This document shows, in pieces, positions 32,930-46,315 of a DNA stretch of 64,000 bases. A program made the position numbers and the translations under genes. This DNA comes from Theobroma cacao (taxonomy: Eukaryota > Streptophyta > Magnoliopsida > Malvales > Malvaceae), in NCBI RefSeq assembly GCF_000208745.1, contig NC_030859.1, forward strand, positions 7,611,922-7,675,921. The letters are read 5' to 3'. A model generated the notes under the pieces. That model was not told where the DNA came from, searched no databases, and was given only the letters and a program-made list of their open reading frames with translations. Numbering within the stretch: the stretch's first letter is position 1; each line of letters starts with the position of its first letter.

Positions 32930-35900
32930 TTGCCTTAATACCTAAAGATTTTGATGTTGATGGCCCTAATTTGACAAGAAGTCTGCAACCTGGTTACCTT
33001 CCCTGTAAATATGTGAAATTCTATAGGAGATATTTTGTAAACATTTCCTTTTATATTCCAATAAATATCAGATTTTGTGGGAACCTTGTTTATTCTCCTG
33101 AAGCATGTTAATGACTACCAAAGCATCATCCATTTCTATCCAGACTCCAGAAATATTGTAAGCTTGGCATAAAAGTAAACCTTTTGTAATGCCAATAATT
33201 TCGCCTTAAGAGAATTAGTGGGACCAAGATTTGCAGAAAAACCAAAAATGAGTGTACTTGTGTAATCTCGAAGAACTCCCTCGCATGCTGCATTTTGAAA
33301 ATTGTTCTTGGAACTACCATTAATGTTCAGCTTAAATTCACTTGTCACTAATTTTACCCACCTAATAAATTACGACAGCAAAAGCTGCATTTTTAAGTAT
33401 TGAAAACCCCAAAGTTTGGCTATTTGAGTATTTCTTTTCCATTGCCAATGTTTCAGAAGATTCCGCTAGTGCAGCTGTCTCAGTAATTTCATGATATGCC
33501 ATATTATTCTCTCAAGATACATACTCAGATTCCTATGTATTGCATCATTTCCTTTTGACCATAGAAACCAACAAATAAAAAGAGGTAATAATATACGGAT
33601 ATGACCTTGCCTAATATAGTCGCATGAGTAGTACCATAAGTAGATTTCTTGCATAATATTCTGAGGATTAATAATATAGATTTGAAAGAATTTTGCAAAA
33701 TAATTCCCAACCTGTTTAGCCACTGGGTTATCCCAAACCACATGTAACAATGATTCCTCTGAATTACAGCAAAGGCATATAGAGGCTAACTGGATGTATT
33801 TAGATTTCATCCAAAGCTCTAGAGATATCTAGTTGTTTATCATTCTCCATACAAAGAAAGATATCGACAGCAGTATGTTTTTGTGCCAAATAAGCACTCC
33901 CAAGCAAATGGTAGGTTGTCGATGTTGGATTAGTTCCCATGCACTTCTAGTAGTAAATTTACCGTTAGATGTAGAGACCCAATAAGCTATATCATCCCTA
34001 GATCTATCAAAAGGAACCCTCACAATTTCATCAGTAATAACATCTGAAACTACCATTCTCAATTTCTCTATATCCCATACATTTCCATCATAAAAAGAAT
34101 TAACTTTGGACAATGAATGAAAAAATGAAGGGAATAGATTTACCAAAGGCTGATCTCCCATCCAACAGTCATGCCAAAAAAACAACTCCTCCTTACTTAT
34201 CCGCCATCTAATATTCAATTCAGTAAAGGTTCTACCGTCAACCATTCTTTTCTATACTTCGAAATCATGCAACTTACTAGGTATAGTATGAGGAATTTGG
34301 CCTCTACAATATTTTGTTCGCAGGTGTTGTGTACAAATACTATTACATGTTTGAAACTGCCACCATAGTTTTGCTGAAAAGGCCTCAAAGACATCCTTCA
34401 AGTTTCTGATATCTGGCCCACCTTCCGAGCATGGAAAAGTATTTTTTTTCCAACTGGTCCAATGAATTCATTTACACTCTATAAAGCCTCCCCATAAAAA
34501 ATTGTTGAAAAGTCTCCCTATTTTTTCAATCACACTTATTAAAGGCTTAAGAATTTAGAGGAGGTAGATCAATAATGAAGAAAGAACACTCCAAAGTAAA
34601 GTAATTCAGCCACTAAAGGAGAGGATCTTATTTTCCCATCCTGAAATATGATCACTTATTTTATTAACAAGTGAATCAAATAAAAGTACATTTTTTGCAC
34701 CTTTGTACAGTGGAGCACCGAAATAAGTAACAGGTAATGTTTTGTGCATAAATCCAATGGTTTGTGAAATAATCTATTTCCTCGAAGCTACAAGATTATT
34801 AGCTATGATAAAAAAGCTCTTTTGACGGTTCACTTGCTGTCCTGAAATCTGTTCATATTCCTGTAAAAAATCAAGAATCCTCTACAAAGCTGAACGACTC
34901 CCATTAGTAAAAATCATCACATCATCGGCAAAAGCAAGGTGACTAATAATCATACTACAACCAGACTAATAATTAAGCGATTTATATTTAGCAAAAAGAT
35001 GGTTGAGACCTTGTGATAAATATTTACTAGCTAATATAAATAAGAGTGGCGAGATAGAGTCCCATTATCTTAACCCTTTCTAACTTGAAGTAGCCAACAG
35101 ACTGCCAATTAATTAGTGGAGAGAATCAGCAGTTGGAAGTACACCTTCTAATCATATCAATCCAATGACTATTAAAACCAAATTTATCCATCACCAAGTA
35201 TAAAAAATCCCAATGCAACCAATCATATACTTTCATCATACCTAACTTTAGAACAACATTACCTCTTCTTGCTTTGTAGTCCAGTTTGCCTATCAACTCT
35301 TGGGCTAGTAAAATATTATCACTAATAATCCTGCCACTAACAAAGCCACTCTGGTTATCAGAAATAATTGCATGAAGAATTTTGGATAACCTGTTAGCCA
35401 ACAAATTAGTGACTATCTTATTTAAGACGGTACACAAACTAATTGGTCTAAAATCATACCATTACTTGGCCTCTTTTTTTGTTGGCAATAAGACTAAAGT
35501 TGTGGAGGTAATTTCTTGTGGAAAAGATGCATCATCGAAAAAATCTTGTACTGCTTCAAAAAGATCTATTGTTATAATCTCCCAATAGTGTTGATAGAAT
35601 AGAGATGAAAAACCATCAGGTCCTGCTACAGTGTCTTTATCAATATTAAACATGACTTCCTTTACTTCCTACAATGTGGGAACTGAACAAAGAAATGTGT
35701 TATCAGTAGTATAAATAAGTTGTGGAATTAGGTAACAGTTGAACCTGGATAAATCACATTGGTTAGCCTTTAAAAGATTCTGGAAGAACTCAATAGCTGA
35801 GGTTTGGATAGAAAGTGGGTCTTCAATGGTGACTTCATCATTGTTTTGAATCTTGAAGATGTGATTTTTAACTTGTTTTTTATTGCATTCTCATATGAAA

Positions 35901-36966
35901 AGAATTTGGTGTTTCTCTCCCCCTCTACAAGCCATTTAACTCCGGATTTCTATTGCCAAAAAATTTCCTCCATGCTCAAACAATGATTAAGCTGTGCATA
36001 AGCTCTATGCATATCCTTTCTATTTTCTAGTGATGGATCTTGCTGGAAAGTAATCTCCTATTCTGCTGCGTGGGCTTCTGCCATCCGAAGGTTTTGAAAT
36101 ATGTCCCCAAACACCTCTTTGTTCCACCATTTTAAATTATATTTTAACCTTTGCTATTTATACCAGAAGGCTTTTAACCCCTTTGTCTGTATAGGAAATT
36201 TCCATAACCTTTCAACAAATGACATAAAGGTATGATGCTTTGTCCAGGCATAAAGAAAATAGAATGCCAAAGGGCCTCGTTGAGACGTCATTGAATAGTT
36301 AATAAGAAGCGGGTAGTGGTCGGACCTATCTCGAGCTAGATGTTGAACTTTAGTGGAGGAGAAAAGCTCTGCCCATTCCCGGTTGTACAACACCCTATCC
36401 AGTCTTTGTAGCATATGGTCGTTTGTCCAAGTAAAACTATTGCCTTCGAAACCAGCATCCAACAACCCACAATCCAACAAAGTGTTAGCAAAATCCTCTA
36501 TGGAGACATGATGTAGGGTAGCACCATACAAACGTTCATATCTACTGAAGATGGAATTAAAATCTCCACCTGCTAACCATGGGCCCTCCATGTCTGAAGA
36601 CAAAGATCTAAGGTAGGTCCATAGGTCCTTTCGTTCTAGTCTGGTGCACTTTGCATATATAATGGTGACAAAGAGAAGGTTAGAAAACCAAGGCAAATTA
36701 ATTTTTACATGCAAGCATTGAACATGGTCTACCAGAACTTCGCAATATACTTCATGGGAATGAAAAAGCCATATCTTTTGAGAGCAGTTACTGACTACTC
36801 TCTCAAAGCCAAGCCTTCTTCTAAAAAACTCCATTCTGTCCTCTTTAGCCATAGGTTCTAAAATAGCCAACACCTTGATATTACGCATCTATTTCAATTT
36901 TCTTCATCTACGTTGTACTACCTTATGAGCTACTCCCTTAACATTCCAAATAAGTGAGCTAATCAT
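32930..36966 (-). pseudogene. LINE ORF2: endonuclease, reverse transcriptase, zf-RVT, RNase H
   Basis: The probable start is ATG at 36966 (ISSLIWNVKGVAHK). The APE-type endonuclease (36888-36154) shows WLAGGDFNSIF and the RSDHYPLL motif. RT blocks run from 35653 (DKDTVAGPDGFSSLFYQ) through 35437-35126 (SGFVSGRIISDNILLAQE) to the active site FADD at 34921-34932. The zf-RVT region is 34245-33829 and 33810-33466, with CLCCNSEESLLHVV. A C-terminal RNase H lies at 33350-33130 (FKLNINGSSK, then the NSLKAKLLAL block). Several frameshifts occur, including at about 36150, 35450, 35120 and 33820. Order and motifs are those of plant L1 elements. Confidence 0.88.
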
Positions 36967-38930
36967 GGATATGTTTGGACAAAAAGACTTATAAAGCTGG
37001 AATCTTCCAAGAATCCATCTTTTTCCTCTATGACATCTTCTTCACTAGAGACAGTATTTAAAGCTGAAAAATGAGACATATAACTGTCGAATTTCTTTCT
37101 CTTAGAAACTTGAGGATGTACCTCCAAGCTATGATCACCAGACGTTGCATGGGAGAAATCAAACAATTGTTTACTGTTGGCCATTGTACTTTCCTGATCT
37201 ACCAAGTTCCCTACCTTTGCTTCAACTGCTTTTTTCACCATCAAATCAACGAATGTTCTTGTTGGATTATTGTCTCTAAACTAGATGTTAACTTCATTAA
37301 CAACAATCGATTCCATTTGCATCCCTTGGTTATTTTCATCATTGCTTTCAACTTCTGTGTCAACAGCCACGACTTCCTGGGCCCTAATCTCGTCATTATC
37401 ATCATTACGTGGAGTCATTACATGCTGCCAGTTCTCATCACCCTTAACTGTCGATTCCTTCACCAACTCACCATGTTTTTCTGGTTTTTTTTAATTTCCT
37501 GACCGTAACGTTTTGGGCATTTTCGACCTCCCATTGAATATAGTCGCGGTCCCCCATAATTTGGATACTACCAGGACTTTCAATACCACCTTCGAACTAT
37601 ATCCTTCCCTTGCATTTGTTGAAGCCAACTATTTGCTAAGTGTTGTCGATGTTTGTCCCACCTATACCGTTGCTTCGTTAACCTTCAATGCTGGACAATC
37701 ACTACTGGAAACTCTTCCCCAATCTTTCATCTGATCGACACTGCCATTTGAATCATTATGTTGGTCATTAAGAGGTTGAAAAAATTTTTTGGTTAATACT
37801 AAGTCACTGTTCACCTTCTCTGTTTGCCCCTATTTGACAATTTGCATATTTCCTCCTTCCTCCATTGATCCGATCGTTGCAAAAGTATTAGAAATCCTCA
37901 CTTACACGTCTTTTGATTCCTCTAGAGTGATTTTCACCCCCTTAGAGTTCTTCGTTCCACTTTTACCCGATTGCCTCACCACCTGCCATTCTTTCCCTTG
38001 TTTTGGTGGTTCTTCCAGTACAATTGATTTCCTTTTGTCTATTTTGCTCATCGGCTCCTTGTTGCTTGGGTTTTGATCATTCAATACTGTATTCAATTCC
38101 CGAATCTGAACCCTAGTGCCCTTATTAGCTAGCTTGGACTGTCCAAATGGTGGTGCATTGTTGTTTCCTAGTTTTACCGGTTTATTCCCCATTACCAAAC
38201 AAACTGATTCGTTGTGACCTACATGGCAATAGTGACTACAATAATCAGGCATCCTAAAAAACTCCACACATTGTGAATATCCTCTAATCACAGCACCAGT
38301 TTCTCTATTTTGGACAACAATCCACACTTGCTCTACTGGTGGCTGTCTGCAATCGTATTCCAAGCACACACGAGCCACACTCGACTAAAAGCCATTGGCC
38401 ATGGCCTTATCCACAAATAGCGGCCTACCAACCATTTTAGCAATCAATAACAATGCCGATATCTCATGCAAATGAGCCTTTAAGTTTCGAAATGAAATCA
38501 AAACAGGAATTATAGAGGACTCTTTCTTGGCTTCAAATTTTGAGGATCATTTAATTGCAATAAACCAATTTTGCTGGGCCCAAATCCGATTAAAATCTTG
38601 CTCATTGGACAGTTTAATTAAAACATTTTTGTAGTCTAACCACTTAATCTCATATGCACCCGAAAGTCCAATTCCTTTGAACGCCATACGGATATCCTGT
38701 AACTTTGGCATCCGAGTGAGTTTCCCAACAAGAGAATGTTGAAACGGCTTGGCTAAACTCTGGATCCCATCTTCAAAAAAGGTTGCGGCAAGCCGATCTT
38801 TATATATCATGGGGTCTCGATTGAGGGGAATCACAGGGGGTTTTCCTCTTGTAGTGATGGTAAAAAAAGATTTCTTTTGAAATCGTGGAGAGGTTGGTTG
38901 TTGGTTGGCTTGCGAGAAGCTATGTGAGAG
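36967..38930 (-). pseudogene. LINE ORF1: DUF4283 and CCHC zinc knuckle
   Basis: The DUF4283-type domain is at 38834-38547 (IPLNRDPMIY, with WAQQNWFI near its end). A zinc-knuckle region at 38378-38180 (YCSHYCHVGHNESVC) follows, then a charged low-complexity tail (37900-36967). One stop near 38385 and frameshifts near 38540 and 37890 break the frame. ORF1 proteins of plant LINEs bind RNA; this one is not intact. Confidence 0.82.
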
Positions 38931-39048
38931 TGGTGACTAAATGTTTTTTTCTGCAATAAAGTTTGGGGATGATGCCAGTGGCCTTGGGATAGATGAGGTT
39001 AGCGGCGGGGGTTGGTTTGGTGGGTTTGACGGTCGGCTGGTTGTAGAT

Positions 39049-40189
39049 AATTTAATTTTTTATATTAAAAAAGATATTACTAGCTTGAATTTTTAAAAAA
39101 TATTATCTAACATAATTTTTTAAAAAATTATTGTAAATTTTTTTATTTTTTTACATGTTATATAAAATTATTTATTTATTATTAATATTTTGATTGTTAG
39201 TTAAGTTCAATAAATTAATTTTAAAAATTTTTAATTTTTATTTTTTATTATCTTCAACCTCCAATATAAATTGACTAACTTTGCCCCTAATGCCGATCAA
39301 TCTGATTATCTGACCAAACGTGATTCATAAAAATCTCCAATACTTAACAGGTGCGAAGAAAAAGCTTGGTACTCCTTTGTTGATTATTCAAACTCAAAAG
39401 CATGAAAAAACGTGTACACGTAAGTAGTCAAAGGACAAAGGAACCTTAAATGAAATTGTAGTAATCAAGAATTTTCTCAGTTAGTGGGACCATTTATTTG
39501 ATAGTAAAAAACAATTTAATTATTAAATTTATTTTAAAGGATTAATGTAATTAAATTAAATTAAAATAAATAATAATAATATTAAATAGTTATAAGAGAT
39601 TGTAATAATGTTGAGTGTTGGAGGGTAACAAAGGAACTAACGCTGGAGAATGGAGATTTATTTGAAATTTTTTAAGCAAGTTGGTAGGGTTACAATGGGT
39701 TCATTAGACTATAAATAAAGGAATTAAACTTACCTGTATAGTGTTTATAGTAGAATTTTTAAATTTCATAAACAGATTCAAAGAGCCGTCATGTGTCTAT
39801 GAAGAAAAAATTAAGTAAAATTAACAAATTTTAATTACTATTTTAATGAACTCGTGTCAATATATATATCCATTTGTGAAGTTTAAAAACCTCATTATTA
39901 ATTTATAGACTAAGAAGTTAATTAATAAAATAATACAATTAAAAGTTTCAAAACAATGAAAAATAATATTTCAACATTAATTAACCCTTCATTAAAATAT
40001 TAAATTTTTGTAATCTCTCTAGCTTTTACTACGTTTAAAGATAATAATTGTAAAGTAAAAAATAAAATACTTTTTTTTAAAAAAATTGAAAAATATACAT
40101 TCAATTTGACAGATGACCGATTTGATGCCTCTCTTTACTTTTCTCTCTTTATTTCCACTTGAAAAATAGCAAAAACTAATATGGAGCCA
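39049..40189. other. AT-rich spacer with repeat arm
   Basis: No gene. It contains long A/T tracts. About 39415-39550 (with GAAATTGTAGTAATCAAGAA and TTTTCTCAG) is repeated at about 40580-40715, on the other side of the receptor fragment. Confidence 0.6.
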
Positions 40190-40560
40190 GAAAGACAAGT
40201 TGACTAGGTGAAGCATATAGATTATGTAAACCAGAGGATTCAGGTGTATGATGAAGATGGCTGTGTCCAGAAGCAGCTTCAAAATCTCACCTTATCTGCA
40301 TCTCCTTTCATATACAGCTCAGACTCAGATCCCTACTGTTAAGCAGTCCTGGAAACTTCACCTTGTTTAATTGTTCAATTGAAGATCAATCTGACCATGT
40401 TAACTACATGGATTCTTATTTTGGAAGCAATCAACTGTTGAAGTGCAGAAAGACTATAGTTATCTTTGAAAGGATGATGTCAGACACGAAAATCAAATTT
40501 GACGTTAAATGGACAGAACCGCCTTGTGGTTTTTCATGTTAACGCGCAAAGCATGGAAAA
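40190..40560 (+). pseudogene. LRK10L ectodomain relic (GUB_WAK / WAK-associated part)
   Basis: Close match to exon 1 of the intact gene from about 53625 to 54010: KHIDYVNQRIQVYDEDGC, the QNLTLSASPF block and NCSIEDQS are recognisable. A stop replaces part of the PYYDSKPG region, the central part is altered, and the copy ends before the CxxC cluster is complete. No kinase exon follows. It is a truncated family member, flanked by two copies of a ~130-bp repeat. Confidence 0.88.
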
Positions 40561-41335
40561 GCTACAACTCGCAAATAGTCATCCCCTGAAAAGGGCAAAG
40601 GAATCTTCAACGAAATTGTAGTAATCAAGAATTTTCTCAGCTAGAGGGACCATTTATTGATTGTAAAAAATAATTTAATTAAATTTATTTGAAAGGAATA
40701 ATTGAATTAAATTAAATTAAATTAAACTAAACAAATACTACATGCTTTTTTTTTTAAATAATATTTTCATTTTTTCTTAGGATTAATTATGTTTATAAAT
40801 CTATTTTTCAATATTTTAAATCTTACCTTTTTTTTCCCTTATGAAAGACCTTATTATTTCTTGATTTTAATAATGTTTTTGTTTTTAATTATCTATTTAA
40901 GTTTATGTTTTAAAATTATTTTGAGCAAAGGCAGTTTGGACAAGGGACGATATTTTTTTTATCCTTAAAAGATAAAGTATTTTTGAAAATAATTTTTTTT
41001 AATTTTAACTGTTTTTAATCTAAAAAAAAGAGTTTTTAACAAAATTACCTTTAATGAAATCTCATCGTATTCAAAAAGTTCATGTGTTGAAAAAAATACT
41101 GTTACATACCATTTTGAAAAAAAATTATTGCAAGTCGTTTTATTTTATTATTACAGAATATCTAACAAATAAAATAATTTACGTCGAATAGTTTTTCAAT
41201 ATATCTTCATTTTCATATCAAATTACATTTTGATTTCAATATAGTAAACAAATATGTATGTGTTTGTCAATTAAAAATTTCAATAACATCAATGTTTGTT
41301 TTCATCGTAGTATTTTATAATGAGGAAATTGTGAG
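40561..41335. other. AT-rich spacer
   Basis: Contains the second arm of the ~130-bp direct repeat (about 40580-40715). Beyond that it holds AT-rich sequence with no recognisable gene, up to the estimated left end of the Mutator-like element. Confidence 0.55.
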
Positions 41336-41539
41336 AAATTGACCTCCTGATAAGGTGATTTCAGAAATAACTACCCATATAAAGTTATCTGTTTCTAGCC
41401 AAAAAGAAGCATGAGTATACCAAAATGCCCTTAAAAATATCGTTTCAAATTAGGGTACTCGATATCTCCCTCCCGTCAGAGAAAAAATAGAAATAAATAA
41501 ATGCTCAGCTGTTTGAGGTCAGTCATCTTTCTCTCTCAA

Positions 41540-41680
41540 CTCTCCGAACTGTCTCAACTCTGCCAACTCTCTGTTGAGCACCATCATCATCAACTCTCTC
41601 AGCTCTCTGAACTGTATGAGCTCTATCAACTCTTTGTTGAGCACCATCGTCATCGGGCTGTGGTCTATCTCTCGGTATCT
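41540..41680. repeat. Two-copy repeat in the left MULE arm
   Basis: A ~85-bp CTCT/CAACTCT-rich unit including GTTGAGCACCATC occurs twice (GTTGAGCACC at about 41572 and 41637). Confidence 0.6.
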
Positions 41681-42022
41681 GGCCATAGTGTCGTAGATTA
41701 ACAAACCCTATAGCAGAGATGACATCAAGGTATGTTATTGGTTTTATTACTGTAACACTTAAATTTCTGAAACATTTGGTGTAAATTAGAACATGGATTA
41801 GAAACATTGCCCAGAGTTGTTACACGCCAAGCATCTATAACATGTATTAGCATTATTTTAGCGTGTCACGACATTGGTTATTGGTTATTTTAGGGCAGTT
41901 CATGTAATAAGTCAATAATTACACTGATTGGCGTGTCACATGCTATGGGTATCTTAGGCTAGTTTGTGTAAGGATGGACACAATAATTATAGTGATTGAC
42001 GTGTCAGCGTTGGCGAGTTACC

Positions 42023-42240
42023 ATAGTTTACATTATATGCATGGCGTGTTACCACATTTGACGTTATATGCACGGCGTGTTACCACATTTGACGTTATAT
42101 GCATGGCATGTTACCACATTTTACGATATATGCATGACGTGTTACCACATTTGACGTTATATGCATGGCATGTTACCATATTTTAAGTTATATGCATGGC
42201 GTATTACCACATTTTACGTCATATGCATGGCGTGTTACCA
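42023..42240 (+). repeat. Left subterminal 31-bp tandem array
   Basis: About seven units of 31 bp with core TATATGCATGGCGTGTTACC. Variation is at single positions. The same unit occurs inverted in two arrays at the right side of the element (50037-50360 and 50656-50925), so these are subterminal repeats of the inverted ends. Confidence 0.88.
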
Positions 42241-42286
42241 CATGACTGACAAATTCTAGAACACGACATGTCATGTAATGTGTTAA

Positions 42287-44995
42287 ATGATTAACAAATT
42301 ATTGTTGTTTTCAAAATTTCAGTGGGTTCTAGTTGTGCGACTTGTGATAAGGCACGGTGGTCAGTGGGTGGATGGCATTTACAAGGGTGGTGAGTCACGA
42401 ATGCAAGGGGCTATGAGTGATTTGTCGTTTGTGGGATTAATGAAGCTGGTTGAAGATGTTGTTGGGGTAAACTCAAAAATTGACGAGATTGAGTTACATG
42501 CATTGTTCAGTACACCCGGAGAGCTATCACGGCCAATTATCAAGGACGATGAGGATGTTGCATTAATTCTGCTAGAACAGAGGAATGTTTCGGTTGTGTA
42601 TGTCAGCATTAAGGGATGCCAAACAAATGTTATGTCACATGAAGAAGCTGAACAACATGGTAATCAGCTCAATTAAAATGAGATATACAATGCTTCACAT
42701 ATACCACAACATTCGGTCCGCAACCCATAACAATGGCAAATTGGCGAATGTACAAGAGTTTTTGTAGCCCGATAGACACACGACATTCACAAAATAGTTG
42801 GCTGCACAATTCTGGTCAGGATGTGCATCGAACCAATTAGTTACTTGTGTCCAACAAATGCAACAATCGAGTGAAACTGTACAGGATGTAATGGTATTTT
42901 CAAATGAGAATGCGACACTTGAGTACAACATTGCGACGTTTGAGGGTGACACTACGACGCTTGAAGATAATACTGCATCTGATGAGGGAAATGAGGATTT
43001 GTTCCCTGTTGGTGAAGATAGATTTGATGACAATTCGGATGATGGGCCTGATGAATGGCATGATGCGAGTTCAAAAGAGGACTGGCTTTATTACAGCGAC
43101 ATTCCAATTTGCAATAATGTTGAAGGCAAAACAGACCCTGTTGGAGGTGTTGATGTAAGAGTTGTTCAGTATGATGACCCCATATACAATAACCCCATCG
43201 TTGATGAAAACGGGGATTCGTTCCCCTAGTACATTGCTCCATGATAGTTATCAGGAAAGGGGAAATGCAGGGATATCTTGTACGTGGGTAATTCTAGGTG
43301 CAGAAAAGTTATTCTTCCAAACAATTACAACTTAGGAGTCAACATGTGCTGATGATCGCTTATACAAAGGAAGAATATTTTCCTCGAAGGCTAAGTTGAA
43401 ACGAGCTTTGAATATATTGGCTCTAAAATAGCAGTTTGGGATAAGAGTAAAAAGGTCATGTAAAGCTCGTTATGAGATTGGTTGCAAGGACAAGGCATGC
43501 AAGTTCAGTGTGCGTGCAACGAAGTTACCTGAAGGAGGAAAATATTGGCAAGTTCAGACATTCCACAAAGTACACACATGTATTATCGATGGTTTGCAAA
43601 GGCGATTTGCAACCGTGAGTGCAAAGATAATTGGTGAACTTATGTCACACAAACTTTAGGCTAATGGAGTAGCATTGAGGCCTAAGGACATAATCGGTGA
43701 GATGAGGGTTCAATGGGGATTGGAATGCTTGTATGGTAAGGCCTGGCAAGCAAAGGAATATGTGGAGAGGCTTGTTTTTTGTCCCCCGAAGGAGTCATTT
43801 CAACTACTACCCTCGTATTTTTATATGTTGGAACAAGAAAATCTCGGCACAATCACTACAGTGGCTACTGATGAGGTAGAAAGATTCAAATATTGTTTCT
43901 GGGTACATGGGGCTTCTATTCAAGGGTTTAGGGATGTAATGCGTCCTACGGTTGTAATTGATGCGACACATATGAAAGGCAGGTTCAAGGGTGTTCTGTT
44001 TGTCGCTGTATGCAAAGATGAGAACGAATGCATATATTCAGTTACGTTTGGCATCGGCCATGTTGAAGACAAAGACTAGTGGACGTGGTTTCTTAGCAAG
44101 CTGCGTGATGCGGTTGGTTGTCCTGAAAACAATATGTTCATTTCTGATCAGCATCTCGGCATTAAGAAAGCAATCCAAAATGCATACCTAGAAGTGCACC
44201 ACGATTTATGCGGGTACCACTTGAAGAAAAACTTTAAAAACAAGTTCAAGCGCGACGACATTTCTATGATTTTCACCCTTGCTCAAGATTGCTATAAGGT
44301 TTTCGATTTCAACAAACATATGAACCAGCTCAAGCAGATTAACGTGGAAGCCCACAGTGACCTTATGAGAATAGGCCCTGAGAGATGGGCATGTGCCTAT
44401 TCACCGGTAAGGCGATACCAAATGATGACATCCAACATTGCAGAATGTGTTAACTCATGCTTTAAGCATGCAAGAAAAATGCCAATCACTGTTTTAATCG
44501 AGTTCATCAGAGACATGTTCTAGCATTGGTTCCATGATCGGTACGAAGAGGCCCTCAAGGTGACCACGCCCCTCAGCCCTTGGGTTACTAGGCAGTTGAG
44601 CAAACGATTCAATGATGCACATCGCTTTGTGGTTAAACCTATCAATTGAGTGGAGTTCGAAGTTAAATATGGGAAGATGGACATACTTGTAAACCTATCC
44701 ACGAAGACATGTTCATGTTGTGAGTTTCAAACAGATTTACTGCCATGCAGCCATGCCATTGCAGCAATAAGGTCAGAATATCTTTATTTCTTATTTGAAC
44801 CCTAATTGACATAGTATTTACATTGAGTTCATTGTATTTTTCAGTAAATGCAAACGTGAAGCCATTGAAGTTTGCGCTAACTACTACAAGACAACCATTT
44901 TGGTGAAGGGTTATGCAGGGTCCATTCGCCCGGTAGGGCATCCCAGCGAGTGGGACATCCCCCCTCTTATGGATGAAGACAGCTTGTCGGCCTAA
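42287..44995 (+). pseudogene. MULE transposase (MURA-like)
   Basis: N-terminal part 42287-42676; acidic linker 42798-43229; MuDR-type DNA-binding region about 43355-43660 (KRALNILALK to CKFSVRA); MULE transposase domain 43675-44523. The catalytic triad is readable: Asp at 43960 (VVIDATHMKG), Asp at 44146 (FISDQHLG) and Glu at 44443 (SNIAECVN), with the CGYH element at about 44209-44220. A SWIM zinc finger (CSC..PCSH, 44709-44756) and a C-terminal tail to 44995 follow, possibly after a short intron at 44770-44845. Stops at about 43429, 43659, 44077, 44521 and 44647 separate well-conserved blocks, so it is a recent pseudogene or one with sequence errors. Homologues cut and move Mutator-type DNA. 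Confidence 0.85.
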
Positions 44996-45655
44996 CTAAA
45001 TGTGTATATGGATGTGTAGCATAGTTTTCTCTTGTAGATGAGTCTTTATTTTTTTTATTAATTTTTTAAATATATTATTTGATTATTCATTTCATTTTGT
45101 CCGTAGTTTTGAACACTGAATAGACTTACGAAGTCCCTATACTGCTACCCCCTTTCTCACATTTTATTACAACTTGTATTAAACAATTAATGATTTAATT
45201 TAATTCCTTTCTATTTCATTTGATTTAACCTTTTATGTTCTTACAATCAAATCTCTTAAGAGATATAAAATTAATTCATCTAACTTTAGTAGCTTTCTAA
45301 ATCCTTATATTCAATTTGTTTTTGTAATTTTTTAATTACAACGTTTATTTTATCTAATTAATACCTCCATATAAAACTTTAAGCCAATCACTTAACAAAA
45401 TAATAATAATAATAATATTGTACCAAGGAGTTTACTTTGAAGGATGCAAGTCTAGAAAGAGAAAATTTTGGACTAATTAAAAACATATGATATGAAATTT
45501 AAGATTAAAACACATGACTTGACCAAACAAATTTAAAAAATTTATGGATCATCCAATCAAATTTCATCTATGAATCATCATAATTAATTTTTATTAAATT
45601 AAAACATTTAAAAATAAAATTAAAATATAAGGACGAAAATTCTTGAAAAATATAT
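44996..45655. other. AT-rich spacer inside the MULE
   Basis: Non-coding, with an (ATA)n-like tract near 45400-45420. It lies downstream of the transposase and before the 117-bp array. Confidence 0.55.
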
Positions 45656-45659
45656 TATT

Positions 45660-46315
45660 CTAAGCTGACACACGAGTGCATGCAGATTTCTATGGTGACA
45701 CGCTGACTTCTTGCATTATTGTGGGGTGACATGGCATGCCTCATCTTGTGGCGACACGCTGAGTGGAAGCAGATAGTTGGTGTGACATGTTGAGTGCATA
45801 CAGATTTTTGTGATGACACATTGACTTCTTGCAGTATTGTGGGGTGACATGGCACGCCCCATCTTGTGGTGACACGTTGAGTGGAAGCAGATGGTTGGCG
45901 TGACACGCTGAGTGCATGAAGATTTCTGTGGTGACATGCTGACTTCTTGCTGTATTGTGGGGTGACACGGCATGCCCCAATTGTGGTGACACGCTGAGTG
46001 GAAACAGATACTTGGCGTGACACATTGAGTGCATGCAAATTTCTGTGGTGATACGTTGATTTCTTGTTTTATTGTGGGGTGACACGACATGCCCCAATTG
46101 TGGTGACAAGTTGAGTGGAAGCAGATACTTGACGTGACACGCTAAGTTCATGTAGATTTCTGTGGTGACACACTGACTTCTTGCTGTATTGTGGGGTGAC
46201 ACGGCATGCCCCAATTGTGGTGACACGCTGAGTGGAAGCAGATACTTGGTGTGACACGCTGACTTGTTCCAATTTTCAGGGGTGACATGCCATGCCCCAA
46301 TTGTGTGACACGCCA
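45660..46315. repeat. 117-bp tandem array between the convergent MULE genes
   Basis: At least five units. The marker GAGTGGAA starts at 45761, 45879, 45996, 46113 and 46230, giving periods of 118, 117, 117 and 117. Each unit carries GTGACACGC-type motifs three to four times. 117 is a multiple of three, and the minus strand is open in all three frames over long stretches (127, 124 and 191 codons). These overlapping frames are a by-product of the repeat, not evidence of proteins. Confidence 0.88.

Larger units (their letters stand above)
32603..39048 (-). mobile_element. Near full-length L1-type LINE (decayed)
   Basis: Minus-strand non-LTR retrotransposon of about 6.4 kb with both ORFs and a 3' UTR. 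The 3' end near 32603-32615 is an A-rich tail (T-run on the plus strand), preceded by a plant-LINE-like terminal region (minus-strand TTTTATGCTCCCCTCC and the GGGTAGCTAGACCC block). The 5' end is estimated at about 39048, where AT-rich flank begins. No target duplication was resolved. Frameshifts make it inactive. Confidence 0.8.

Noticed and set aside
37071..38076. Plus-strand frames of 69-143 codons
   Set aside because: Shadows of the minus-strand LINE ORF1 tail; no family motifs.
42023..42240. Regular short repeats that could suggest a CRISPR array
   Set aside because: Units are directly adjacent with no unique spacers, the genome is a plant, and the same unit is inverted in the other transposon arm.
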